From assembly GCA_013813605.1 (NCBI GenBank), contig JACCRL010000373.1, positions 1 to 6,161 on the forward strand: a stretch of 6,161 bases of DNA, read 5' to 3'. The stretch is from Gemmatimonadaceae bacterium. GTDB lineage: Bacteria > Gemmatimonadota > Gemmatimonadetes > Gemmatimonadales > Gemmatimonadaceae. Below are positions 1-6,161 of the stretch, one piece after another; the first letter of the stretch is position 1; every line of letters starts with the position of its first letter. The translations under genes were made by a program, and so were the position numbers. The notes beneath the pieces were generated by a model, which saw only the letters and a list, made by a program, of their open reading frames with translations, was not told where the DNA came from and did no database searches.

Positions 1-215
1 CCAAGCCGCGCCATGTTCGAAGCGCGTCCCACCTTCCCATAAAGATAGGCCGCCAGTGCCGCGGTGTGGCGGCGCTGATCGGCGGCCCCGGCCTGGCCGG
101 ACCGCGGCGCGCTCGCCTCGACGATGAGACCGTCGTCGGCGCCGACCACCATCGCCGCCGCGACTCCCGGCAGGAACGAGAGCGCGCTCACCATTTCCGC
201 CATTGCCGCTCTCAT
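1..215 (-). CDS. Roadblock/LC7-domain protein, second of two (cut by left edge)
   Basis: An open frame starts with ATG at 215-213 and runs off the left edge after 71 complete codons with no stop. I translated it by hand from the reverse strand. It begins MRAAMAEMVSALSFLPGV, then AAAMVVGADDGLIVEAS, then a Gly/Ala-rich loop and TAALAAYLYGKVGRASNMARL. This matches the first half of a Roadblock/LC7 domain: an N-terminal helix ending in a gly-val, two strands joined by a D-D-G-L turn, and the long second helix. The missing left part should carry the last strands and helix. The start overlaps the preceding stop as ATGA. Met5 (ATG at 203-201) and Met8 (194-192) are alternative starts and leave the fold intact. 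It differs clearly from its upstream neighbour, so it is a diverged paralogue rather than a recent duplicate, and the pair might form a heterodimer (inference). Confidence 0.82.
   Translation of the reverse strand, partial: MRAAMAEMVSALSFLPGVAAAMVVGADDGLIVEASAPRSGQAGAADQRRHTAALAAYLYGKVGRASNMARL
212..215 (-). promoter_or_regulatory. ATGA stop/start overlap joining the two Roadblock genes
   Basis: The minus-strand ATGA combines the start of the second Roadblock gene with the TGA of the first. Such four-base overlaps usually mean re-initiation by the same ribosome, which would keep the two products near equal amounts, as would suit partners in one complex (inference). Confidence 0.6.
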
Positions 216-586
216 TGCGCCCGCCCCAGCCACGCGGCGGCGATCGCAACCGAGCGCGCCAGCACGCGGCGCACCATCCCTATCGGCACGGTACCCCCGG
301 CGGCGAGCATCACGAACGCGCGCTCGGTAACGGGCGCGAGCGCGACGGTCGCCGCGTCGGTCTCGACGACCAGCGCCGTCCAGGCCCCGAGCGAGAGATG
401 GCGCATCGATCTCGCCACTTCCGTGCTGACGCCACTAAGCGCGGCGCCGATCTCGGCGGCGATGTCGCGCCCGCTCGAGTCGACATAGCTGCCGGCGAGC
501 GGCATTCCGCCCGAGTCGAGCAGCAGGGCCGTTTGCTCGGTATCGCCGAGCACCGATGCGAATAGTGTCCTTGCATCGTCACGCAT
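212..586 (-). CDS. Roadblock/LC7-domain protein, first of two
   Basis: A 124-residue single-domain protein with the Roadblock/LC7 fold order. A short N-terminal helix (2-13) is followed by a beta hairpin (TALLLDSGGMPLAGSY, about 19-34) carrying the family-typical D-x-x-G turn. Next come a long helix (DIAAEIGAALSGVSTEVARSM, about 41-61), three strands (TALVVETD, TVALAPV and FVMLAAGG) and a C-terminal helix (about 101-121). In bacteria and archaea these proteins form dimers and often regulate or bind small Ras-like GTPases, as MglB does with MglA; others are structural partners. No GTPase gene is seen in the window. The ATG lies inside the end of the DUF4388 gene (8-base overlap), which implies translational coupling; only a weak GGGG lies upstream. 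Its TGA overlaps the next start in ATGA. Family assignment is firm; the specific role is not. Confidence 0.85.
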   Translation of the reverse strand: MRDDARTLFASVLGDTEQTALLLDSGGMPLAGSYVDSSGRDIAAEIGAALSGVSTEVARSMRHLSLGAWTALVVETDAATVALAPVTERAFVMLAAGGTVPIGMVRRVLARSVAIAAAWLGRAQ

Positions 587-1322
587 CAGCGAGTGCCCCG
601 TCGCCTGGCGCGATCTCGATCAGCCCGGTGCTGAGCATCCCGTATACGATCTTAGCGACATCGAACTCGGCCAAAGCAAGCGCCTCGGCGATGTCGTGCA
701 GGCTCTTCTCGCCATCGATCACCGTGAGCACTTCCCACTCGCGCGGCAGCAGGTCGATCAGCGATTCCGGTCCGTCGTCCAGCGGCGCGAGGCGCGGAAG
801 GACGCGCGCATCGGGGATGCGATCGGCCATGCGCGACCACTCGTCGATGCGCCGCGCGCCCTCCATCAACAGCGACTCGGTCGTGACCCGGACGGCAATA
901 TCCTTCCTGATCGGACGCGCCGGCTCCTCGGTGAACGAGAAGAAGCCCTCCGACCACGACATGAGGTCGAAGACGACGGTCTGGATCTGCTGCCGCATGT
1001 AGCGGTCGATGTCGCGCGGAGTGACAATGCCATGCGCAACAAGAATCTCACCGACACGCCGCTTGTCGCCAGCCCGCTGCAGCGCGGTTGCGCGCGCGAG
1101 GTCGGCGGCGGTCACCTTGCCAGAGCGCTCGAGCAGGGTGCCGAGCAGGTGCGGATTGCTCTTCATCGTCGCGGCGACGATCGTCCCGGCGTCGAAGTAC
1201 ACACTTCCCTCGTTCCCGCGCTCAGGGGAGTGAACGCGCAAAGTACCGGTCTTCCGGCTCAGGTCCAGCAGCTGGAAGACATCGTGAATGCTCAGCTCGC
1301 GGAGCGGTCCCTCGATCGCCAT
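579..1322 (-). CDS. DUF4388 (PATAN-type) domain protein
   Basis: A 247-residue soluble protein. Residues 1-55 show the DUF4388 opening: GPLRELSIHDVFQLLDLSRK, then TGTLRV, then GSVYFDAGTIVAA. The family pattern is completed near 112-130 by a helix and the segment SWSEGFFSF. Between them, about 58-112, lies a helical stretch (LGTLLERSGKVTAADL and VGEILVAHGIVTPRDIDRYM) that reads like the paired-helix MshEN/GSPII_E N-terminal motif often seen inside such proteins. Residues about 190-238 (REWEVLTVIDGEKSLHDIAEALAL then VYGMLSTGLIEI) look like a small winged-helix fold. DUF4388 proteins, including the N-terminal region of cyanobacterial PatA, act in signalling and usually associate with receiver domains; this one has no receiver of its own, so the upstream CheY is a candidate partner (inference). 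The ATG shares one base with the TPR gene stop (TGATG), and a GGAG lies nine bases upstream. Confidence 0.9.
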   Translation of the reverse strand: MAIEGPLRELSIHDVFQLLDLSRKTGTLRVHSPERGNEGSVYFDAGTIVAATMKSNPHLLGTLLERSGKVTAADLARATALQRAGDKRRVGEILVAHGIVTPRDIDRYMRQQIQTVVFDLMSWSEGFFSFTEEPARPIRKDIAVRVTTESLLMEGARRIDEWSRMADRIPDARVLPRLAPLDDGPESLIDLLPREWEVLTVIDGEKSLHDIAEALALAEFDVAKIVYGMLSTGLIEIAPGDGALADA

Positions 1323-3769
1323 CAGCCGGCACTCCGCCGCAACCGGTCGCGGTACCTGATTGCCTCGCCGTGCCGCGGATCGAAGCGAAGCACCCGCTCG
1401 AACGCGCGCAACGCATCCCGTTCGCGGGCGAGGTCCATCAGTATCTCGCCCAGCGCAATGAGCCCGTCGAAGCTGTAGACGTTTCTTCGAACGAGAGCGA
1501 CGATTCGCGGGAGCGCGCTGCGCGAGCGGCCGGTGCGGCGGTACGGGCCCACGAGGGCAACGATTGCGTCGTCGTTGTTCGGCGATGCAGCGAGCACCGA
1601 CTCGAGCTCGAGCGCGGCACCGTCGTCGTCTCCCTGACGCGCAAGCAGCCGGGCCAGCGCGACACGGACACCCGTCTGGCTCCCGTCGACGAGAAGGGTG
1701 GCGCGATACGCCTCGAGCGCGGCGGCGCCGTCCCCCAGCTTTTCCGAAAGCTCCGCGACGCGCTTCATCGCCACCGCGTTCCTGCCGTGCGTCGTTCGCA
1801 CCGAGGAAAGGAGTTCGCGCGCGCCGTTTGCATCACCCGTCGCCACGCGGGCTTCAGCGGCGAGGAGCTGCGCCGTGACGCCGCCGCTCGACTCAGCGAG
1901 CAGCGACTCGGCGAAGGGAAGTGCTCCGCTGCCCTGCCCAAGCGCCAGCAATGCGCGCGTGACGCCTTCAAGCGCCGGCGTGTTGCTCTCCTCGAGCGCG
2001 AGGGCCTTCCGGTACCGCTCCAGCGCCTCGCCGTGCACACCCTGCGCATGAAAATCATCGCCGGCGAGCACAAGACCTGTAACGCGGTCGCCCCCACGCG
2101 CGAGTGCGCGAGCGATTTCGGCCTGCGCCCTGTCGTGCAAACCCTTGTTGATGTAGTCGCGCGCAAGGCTGTAGCTCGCCGCGCCCTCGGCACCCTCCCC
2201 TTCCGGCCGGGCCGGCTTCGCGGCGAACAGCGCCTCGAGAATGGCAGGGTCAAAAATGAAATCGGGAACAGTCTCGACGGTGTCGTCGCTCTCCACCAGC
2301 GGCGGCAGCACTGTCAGCCGCACTTCCTCGTGCGGAAGCTCGATCGCGAGAGCAAGCTTCTGGGGCGTGTACATCGGATCGAGTGCCAGCGCCAGCTTGG
2401 TCTCGCGAAGAGCAGACGAGAAATCGCCGAGATTCGAGAGCGTGAAGCTGAGGTTGTAGTGCGCCTCGGCGAATTTCGGATCGGACTGGATCGCCCGCGC
2501 GAACGCGTTGCGCGCATCGCTGTACTGCTCGAGCTCGACGAGAATGAGACCGATCCCGTTCCATGCGACTGGATTCTCCGGCGCTGCCGCCAGCACATGA
2601 CGATAGGCCTCGAGGGCGAGCTCCGTGTGCTTCTTGCGAAACAGCGCCAGTGCTAGGTTGAGCCTCGCCTCGACCGGTGGGGCCGTTGCCAGCAGCGCGC
2701 GGCGGAAGGCGTTGATGGCCTCTCGCGTGTCGCCGTCGTGCCACAACAGTACGCCGCGATTACAGTGCGCAAACGGATAGCCGGGGTCGAGGACGAGGGC
2801 TTTCTCATAGCAATCGCCCGCTTCACGGTGGCGGCCATCGAGCTGCAGCGCGACGCCCTTGCCATTCCAGGCCTTTGCAGTCGGAGAGAATTCGCGAATG
2901 AACCGGTCGGCGGTGGCAATTGCCGGCGCGAGATCGCGCCGCATCAGATACAGCTCGACCATCCCCTGAAGCGCTTCGGCATCGGACTCGCCGAGTGTCA
3001 GCGCTTTTTCATATTCACCGAGCGCCTCGGCGTAATAACCCTTTTGCCGAAATGCGAGCGCCAACTGAATCCGGGAGCCGGCCCGCTGCGGGTCTGGGGC
3101 GGGTGCGGGGGCCCCTGACACGTCCCTGGATTTCTCGAGCGAAAGGTTTGCGTGCGCCCGAACGAGCGTCGGGTTCAACATCACGGCGCGGCGATTGGCG
3201 TCGGCAGCATCGTCGTTGCGGCCGAGGTCACCCAGAACGAACCCGAGCAGATAGTGCGCGTCGGGGTTCTCGGGGTTGAGATCGATCGAGCGCCTCACCG
3301 ACCGAAGTGCGTCGTCGTTGAGGCCGCGGTTGTATAGCGTTTCGGCGAGAAAGTAGTGCAGTACGGAGCTGTCGGGGTCAAGCTGCAGCGCCCGCTCGAA
3401 AAGCGCCTGCGCTTTCTCGACGTGCCCGGCGGCCTTCTGCGCAATTCCGTATTGCACGAGGGCCTCGAGGTCGTCGACCTTGACGCTCAGCCGCTCGGCG
3501 AGCTCCTCGAGCTGCCCTTCGCCGACGCGTGTTTCGCCGTAGACGATCTCGAGGTTGCGCCGCGCGACGCGCATCCTTTCGTCCAGCGCCAGCGCGCGCG
3601 AGAACGAGACGATTGCCTCGTCAACAAGACCCTTCCGGAAATACAGCACGCCGAGATTGTTGTAGGCACCGGCGTCGGACGGGTCGATACGGCGGGCAAA
3701 GGACCTGAGGATGTCGATCTCCCCGCCGGACGTTCCTGCCTCGCGGCGGACAGATGGCGCTGCTGTCAT
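1322..3769 (-). CDS. Large tetratricopeptide-repeat (TPR) scaffold protein
   Basis: An 815-residue protein built almost wholly of TPR helix pairs; I count about 19 by eye. Good examples are residues 35-66 (AYNNLGVLYFRKG), 136-168 (HYFLAETLYNRG), 170-202, 299-331, 333-364, 401-432, 435-467 and 767-799 (ERALRAF-like helix followed by RFDPRH). Two blocks are separated by a non-TPR segment at about 470-528 that is acidic and then Pro/Ala-rich; a short APAPAP linker near 220-226 separates repeats 4 and 5. No signal peptide, membrane segment or catalytic motif is seen, so it is probably a cytoplasmic protein-protein interaction scaffold. The ATG lies 5 bases after the cheC stop; GAGGT is present but only two bases from the ATG, which is very close for a ribosome site. 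Its place between the Che genes and the DUF4388/Roadblock genes suggests that it links the two sets, but its partner is unknown. It could instead be an unrelated TPR protein held in the operon. Confidence 0.93.
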   Translation of the reverse strand: MTAAPSVRREAGTSGGEIDILRSFARRIDPSDAGAYNNLGVLYFRKGLVDEAIVSFSRALALDERMRVARRNLEIVYGETRVGEGQLEELAERLSVKVDDLEALVQYGIAQKAAGHVEKAQALFERALQLDPDSSVLHYFLAETLYNRGLNDDALRSVRRSIDLNPENPDAHYLLGFVLGDLGRNDDAADANRRAVMLNPTLVRAHANLSLEKSRDVSGAPAPAPDPQRAGSRIQLALAFRQKGYYAEALGEYEKALTLGESDAEALQGMVELYLMRRDLAPAIATADRFIREFSPTAKAWNGKGVALQLDGRHREAGDCYEKALVLDPGYPFAHCNRGVLLWHDGDTREAINAFRRALLATAPPVEARLNLALALFRKKHTELALEAYRHVLAAAPENPVAWNGIGLILVELEQYSDARNAFARAIQSDPKFAEAHYNLSFTLSNLGDFSSALRETKLALALDPMYTPQKLALAIELPHEEVRLTVLPPLVESDDTVETVPDFIFDPAILEALFAAKPARPEGEGAEGAASYSLARDYINKGLHDRAQAEIARALARGGDRVTGLVLAGDDFHAQGVHGEALERYRKALALEESNTPALEGVTRALLALGQGSGALPFAESLLAESSGGVTAQLLAAEARVATGDANGARELLSSVRTTHGRNAVAMKRVAELSEKLGDGAAALEAYRATLLVDGSQTGVRVALARLLARQGDDDGAALELESVLAASPNNDDAIVALVGPYRRTGRSRSALPRIVALVRRNVYSFDGLIALGEILMDLARERDALRAFERVLRFDPRHGEAIRYRDRLRRSAG
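1332..1335 (-). promoter_or_regulatory. Ribosome binding site of the DUF4388 gene
   Basis: On the minus strand, GGAG is followed by nine bases and then the ATG at 1322-1320. It lies within the last codons of the TPR gene. It is the clearest Shine-Dalgarno-like site in the window and supports the chosen ATG, which also overlaps the TPR stop in TGATG. Confidence 0.55.
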
Positions 3770-3774
3770 CTACC

Positions 3775-4413
3775 TCAGTCCACGCGCACGGCGCGAAATA
3801 TTGCCGCAAAGGCCGCCGCGTTGGGCACGAGGAGGAAGAAGCCGTGCAGACTTTCCGAGGGCTCCTCCATGAAGAACTCCGTCTCCACGCAGAGGATCGG
3901 GGCTTCAGCGCGCGGCTCGCGCCGGTTGATCGTCGAGAGCACGCTCGCGGTCGTCCCGGTTTCGAGCGCCGGTGGCGAAAGCATCAATCTCATGTGCAGA
4001 AAATCGCTGAGGGCGGTCAGGTAGGCGCCAGCGAGAATGTTGCCTGCTTCCTTGAGGGCTGACTGCTCGATCTCTCCGAGCACGCTCGATGAACCGCGCT
4101 TGCGCTGAAGCATTCGCTCGGCCAGCCGCACTCCCGCGTCCGTCGGAAGGACGAACACCGTCCCCCCGGCGATGTCGCCGCTCATCGTCATCTGCACCGC
4201 GACGACTTCTTCGTCGGGAGGCACTTCGGGAATGAACTCACCGGGAGGCACGACGTTGACGTGCGGAACGCTGATCATGATCAGGCTCGCCGTGAGCGTC
4301 GACAAAGCGGTCGCCGCATGTCCGGCGCCGATGTTGGCGACTTCGCGCAGCGCGTCGAGCCGCGCCGTCGTCAGTCCGGGCATTGCCTCGCTGCCACCGC
4401 CGGCGCCCGTCAT
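3775..4413 (-). CDS. cheC: CheC-family CheY-P phosphatase
   Basis: A 212-residue cytoplasmic protein of the CheC/CheX/FliY family, which dephosphorylates CheY-P and ends or tunes the signal. The two pseudo-repeated active-site helices are both visible: REVANIGAGHAATALS, giving Glu24 and Asn27, and LKEAGNILAGAYLTALSDF, giving Glu122 and Asn125. Both E-x-x-N motifs are intact, as in Thermotoga CheC (about 205 residues), so a two-site CheC is more likely than a one-site CheX. There is no N-terminal FliM-binding or C-terminal SpoA extension, which argues against FliY. The annotated ATG follows the cheA stop with no gap and lacks an upstream purine-rich site. Met11 (ATG at 4383-4381) is a plausible alternative: GAGG lies three bases upstream, and it would remove a glycine-rich leader and place the first catalytic Glu at position 14, close to Thermotoga CheC. 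CheC often works with the deamidase CheD, which is not in the window. Confidence 0.92.
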   Translation of the reverse strand: MTGAGGGSEAMPGLTTARLDALREVANIGAGHAATALSTLTASLIMISVPHVNVVPPGEFIPEVPPDEEVVAVQMTMSGDIAGGTVFVLPTDAGVRLAERMLQRKRGSSSVLGEIEQSALKEAGNILAGAYLTALSDFLHMRLMLSPPALETGTTASVLSTINRREPRAEAPILCVETEFFMEEPSESLHGFFLLVPNAAAFAAIFRAVRVD

Positions 4414-6015
4414 CTAGAGGAGCGTCGAAGCATCGATGATCAGCGCCGCCGCGCCGTCGCCGAGAATGGTGGCGCCGCTGAAGAGCGCAGGCGATCCCTT
4501 CGCGCTGTCGAACTGCTTGACGACGATTTCCTGCTGGCCGACGAACTCATCGACGATAAGAGCGGCGCGCCGGTCGGCGAGCTCGACGAGCACGACCTGT
4601 CCGGTGCCGGACGCCGCTGCCTCGGGCAGCCCGACGTGCTCGCGCAACCTGATCGCGGGAAATACATCATCCCGGATTGTCAGCACCTCGCGCCCCTTCA
4701 CTGTCTGCAGCATTGGAGCAGAGAGCGCAAAGGTTTCCACGACGTGCGTGAGGGGGATGGCATAGATCTCTTTCTCGACGCGGGCGAGCAGCGCTCTGGA
4801 GATCGCGAGCGTGAGCGGTAACCTCATGCTGACGCTGGTTCCCTTGCCTGCTTCGGTTCGCACCTCGAGCGACCCGCCGAGCGCCCGCACCTTGCTCGCC
4901 ACGACATCGAAGCCGACGCCGCGCCCGGAGATGTCGCTTACCCGCGACGCAGTCGAGAAGCCGGGCTTCGATATCACCCTGATCAGGTCTTCCTCGGTGA
5001 GCTCCCTGGTATCGGGGTCTATGAGGCCGAGCTGGATCGCGCGCGGCAGCACGCGCTCGGCCTCGATGCCGCGGCCGTCATCCATCACGCGGATGAGAAC
5101 GGTCGCGCGGTCGCGCTCGGCGCTCAGCGTGAGCAGCGCGACGGGTGATTTTCCGGCGGCGGCGCGCTCGTGGGGCAGCTCGACGCCATGGTCCAGCGCG
5201 TTACGCAGCAGGTGCAGCACGGGCTCGCCCATTTCGTCGAGCATCGAGCGGTCGAGCTCGATGTCCTTGCCCTCGATCACGAACTCGACCTCCTTACGGA
5301 GCGAGTGCGCCGTGTCGCGGACGACGCGCGGAAACCGGTCAAAGACCTGCCAGACGGGCACCATCCGGCTTGTCATGATCTCGTTCTGGAGAGTGGAAAC
5401 CAGCTGCGACGCGAGTACCGTCGATTCCACGAGCGCGGCGTCCCCGATCTGTTCCGCCATCTGGCTAAGGCGGTCGCGCACGATCACGAGCTCGCCGACG
5501 ACGTTCATGAGCGTGTCGAGACGGCGCGAGTCGATGCGGATGTGGCGCGCCGCCTTGACGGTCGGAGCGGCTGTCTCACTCCGGTTCTCGGCCATCACCT
5601 GAAACTCGGAGGTGAAAGTCTGGGGATGATCCTCGCTGTAAATCGAGCGCAGCCGCATCATCATCTCGGCAATCTCGAGCTCGCGCGGCTCAGCCTGCGT
5701 CGCAAGCGCGACGGCCTGCTCCAGCGCGTCCGTCGCCGCGAAAAGCGTCTCCATCACCACCGGCGTAACGGCGACGCTCCCGTCGCGCAACTTGTCGAAC
5801 AGGCTCTCCAACTCGTGCGAGAGCTCGGTGACGGCGTGGTATCCCATCGCCGCGCTCATGCCTTTCATGCTGTGCACGGCGCGGAACAGCTCTGCGACGG
5901 GCGCTTCACCGCCGCCGCTCCCGCCACGCTCCAGCTTGAGAAGAGCGTTGTTGATCTCGGACAGGTGCTCCCGGCTCTCCGACAGAAACAGATCGGCGTA
6001 GAGCGCGGTCTCCAC
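4414..6015 (-). CDS. cheA: Chemotaxis histidine kinase CheA, compact form without a P2 domain
   Basis: Cytoplasmic kinase (533 residues) that autophosphorylates on histidine and passes phosphate to CheY. The P1/HPt domain spans about residues 1-105, with phospho-acceptor His48 in AVHSMKG and the supporting residues Lys51, His67 and Glu70 at the same positions as in E. coli CheA. Residues 106-157 are a short linker. P3 dimerisation is about 158-235. The P4 ATPase is about 236-400, with N box HLLRNALDHG (268-277), G1 box DDGRGI (312-317), GFSTA (352-356) and G2 box SGRGVGFD (363-370). The CheW-like P5 domain is about 403-533. Typical CheA proteins are about 650-670 residues; the shortfall matches the missing P2 domain. 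The start is GTG, directly abutting the cheY stop; it fits the family N-terminus and no early ATG exists. No strong Shine-Dalgarno is visible, so coupling to cheY is likely. The TAG stop abuts the next ATG. Confidence 0.97.
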   Translation of the reverse strand: METALYADLFLSESREHLSEINNALLKLERGGSGGGEAPVAELFRAVHSMKGMSAAMGYHAVTELSHELESLFDKLRDGSVAVTPVVMETLFAATDALEQAVALATQAEPRELEIAEMMMRLRSIYSEDHPQTFTSEFQVMAENRSETAAPTVKAARHIRIDSRRLDTLMNVVGELVIVRDRLSQMAEQIGDAALVESTVLASQLVSTLQNEIMTSRMVPVWQVFDRFPRVVRDTAHSLRKEVEFVIEGKDIELDRSMLDEMGEPVLHLLRNALDHGVELPHERAAAGKSPVALLTLSAERDRATVLIRVMDDGRGIEAERVLPRAIQLGLIDPDTRELTEEDLIRVISKPGFSTASRVSDISGRGVGFDVVASKVRALGGSLEVRTEAGKGTSVSMRLPLTLAISRALLARVEKEIYAIPLTHVVETFALSAPMLQTVKGREVLTIRDDVFPAIRLREHVGLPEAAASGTGQVVLVELADRRAALIVDEFVGQQEIVVKQFDSAKGSPALFSGATILGDGAAALIIDASTLL

Positions 6016-6161
6016 TCAGCCAAGCACCCGCTGCACCGCCTCGAGCACGCGACTCGGCTGGAACGGCTTGACGACGAAATCCCTTGCCCCCGCCTGAATC
6101 GCTTCCTGGACGAGCGCCTGTTGTCCCATCGCGCTGCACATCAGTATGCGCGCTGCGGGAT
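6016..6161 (-). CDS. cheY: CheY-type response regulator, C-terminal part (cut by right edge)
   Basis: This is the last 47 codons plus the TGA stop of a receiver-domain protein; the N-terminal part, including the phospho-accepting aspartate, lies beyond the window. What is visible is the end of the receiver fold. ILMCSAMG is the beta-4 strand with the conserved Ser/Thr switch residue. VQEAIQAGARDFVVKPF holds alpha-4 and beta-5 with the invariant lysine of the KPF motif, and PSRVLEAVQRVLG is the closing helix. The CSAMGQQ and KPFQPSRV wording is, from memory, very like Thermotoga- and Bacillus-type stand-alone CheY. The protein stops straight after the last helix, so no output domain is fused. 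As the usual CheA substrate, phosphorylated CheY would carry the signal to a motor or other effector. The TGA is directly followed by the cheA start codon, so the two are probably translationally coupled. Confidence 0.93.
   Translation of the reverse strand, partial: PAARILMCSAMGQQALVQEAIQAGARDFVVKPFQPSRVLEAVQRVLG

Larger units (their letters stand above)
1..6161 (-). other. Interior of one polycistronic signalling operon
   Basis: Seven same-strand genes follow each other with junctions of 0 (cheY-cheA), 0 (cheA-cheC), +5 (cheC-TPR), -1 (TPR-DUF4388), -8 (DUF4388-Roadblock 1) and -4 (Roadblock 1-Roadblock 2) bases. No gap is large enough for a promoter or a terminator hairpin, so co-transcription from a promoter right of the window is likely. 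There is no non-coding stretch anywhere in the 6.1 kb. Base and codon use look uniform across all genes, with no sign of a recently inserted segment. Confidence 0.85.

Noticed and set aside
66..488. Plus-strand open frame of 140 codons opposite the Roadblock genes
   Set aside because: It runs across the junction of the two minus-strand Roadblock genes and translates to low-complexity sequence with no fold pattern.
696..1478. Plus-strand open frame of 260 codons opposite the DUF4388 gene
   Set aside because: It is antisense to a clear DUF4388 protein, has an Arg/Ala/His-rich composition and crosses the junction of two real genes.
1088..2656. Long plus-strand open frame (522 codons) opposite the TPR and DUF4388 genes
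   Set aside because: Its translation is Arg-rich with no recognisable domain. It lies antisense to two well-supported genes and results from the lack of stop codons in high-GC DNA. The minus-strand TPR repeats are unmistakable.
3107..3115. GC palindrome (ggggcccc) as a possible terminator or site
   Set aside because: It encodes part of the Ala/Pro linker between TPR 4 and TPR 5, is very short and has no adjacent T-run on either strand.
3770..3774. Possible promoter or terminator between cheC and the TPR gene
   Set aside because: The gap is only five bases, too short for either element; the GAGGT there overlaps the cheC stop and is at best a poorly spaced ribosome site.
4811..5602. Plus-strand open frame of 263 codons opposite cheA
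   Set aside because: It is Ser/Thr/Arg-rich low-complexity translation exactly antisense to the CheA kinase core; no family features.

Overview
The window is GC-rich and almost entirely coding. Every supported gene is on the minus strand, so transcription runs from the right edge to the left. There are seven genes in one tightly packed block: the C-terminal end of a CheY-type response regulator, a compact CheA histidine kinase, a CheC-family phosphatase, an 815-residue TPR protein, a DUF4388 (PATAN-type) protein, and two Roadblock/LC7-domain proteins, the second cut by the left edge. The junctions range from an 8-base overlap to a 5-base gap. No promoter, terminator, RNA gene, mobile element or CRISPR array is visible, so the window looks like the interior of a single polycistronic unit.

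The right half (about 3775-6161) is a recognisable chemotaxis phospho-relay of the Bacillus/Thermotoga style, with CheC rather than CheZ. CheA carries the phospho-accepting histidine, dimerisation, ATP-binding and CheW-like domains, but has only a short linker where the P2 (CheY/CheB-docking) domain normally lies. CheC keeps both E-x-x-N active-site motifs. No CheW, CheR, CheB, CheD or receptor gene is in view.

The left half (1-3769) is unusual for a chemotaxis operon. It holds a large TPR scaffold, a DUF4388 protein and two adjacent Roadblock/LC7 proteins. DUF4388 proteins and Roadblock/LC7 (MglB-like) proteins are known from bacteria that control polarity, surface motility or differentiation with response regulators and small Ras-like GTPases. 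A reasonable inference is that this relay feeds a scaffold/GTPase-type output instead of, or as well as, a flagellar motor. No GTPase gene is visible in the window.

Organism: high GC, a Thermotoga/Bacillus-type CheY-CheA-CheC set, and co-occurring DUF4388, TPR and Roadblock genes suggest a deep-branching Gram-negative-type phylum. Gemmatimonadota is my best guess, with Myxococcota, Deinococcota or another environmental lineage possible. This is inference from gene content only.
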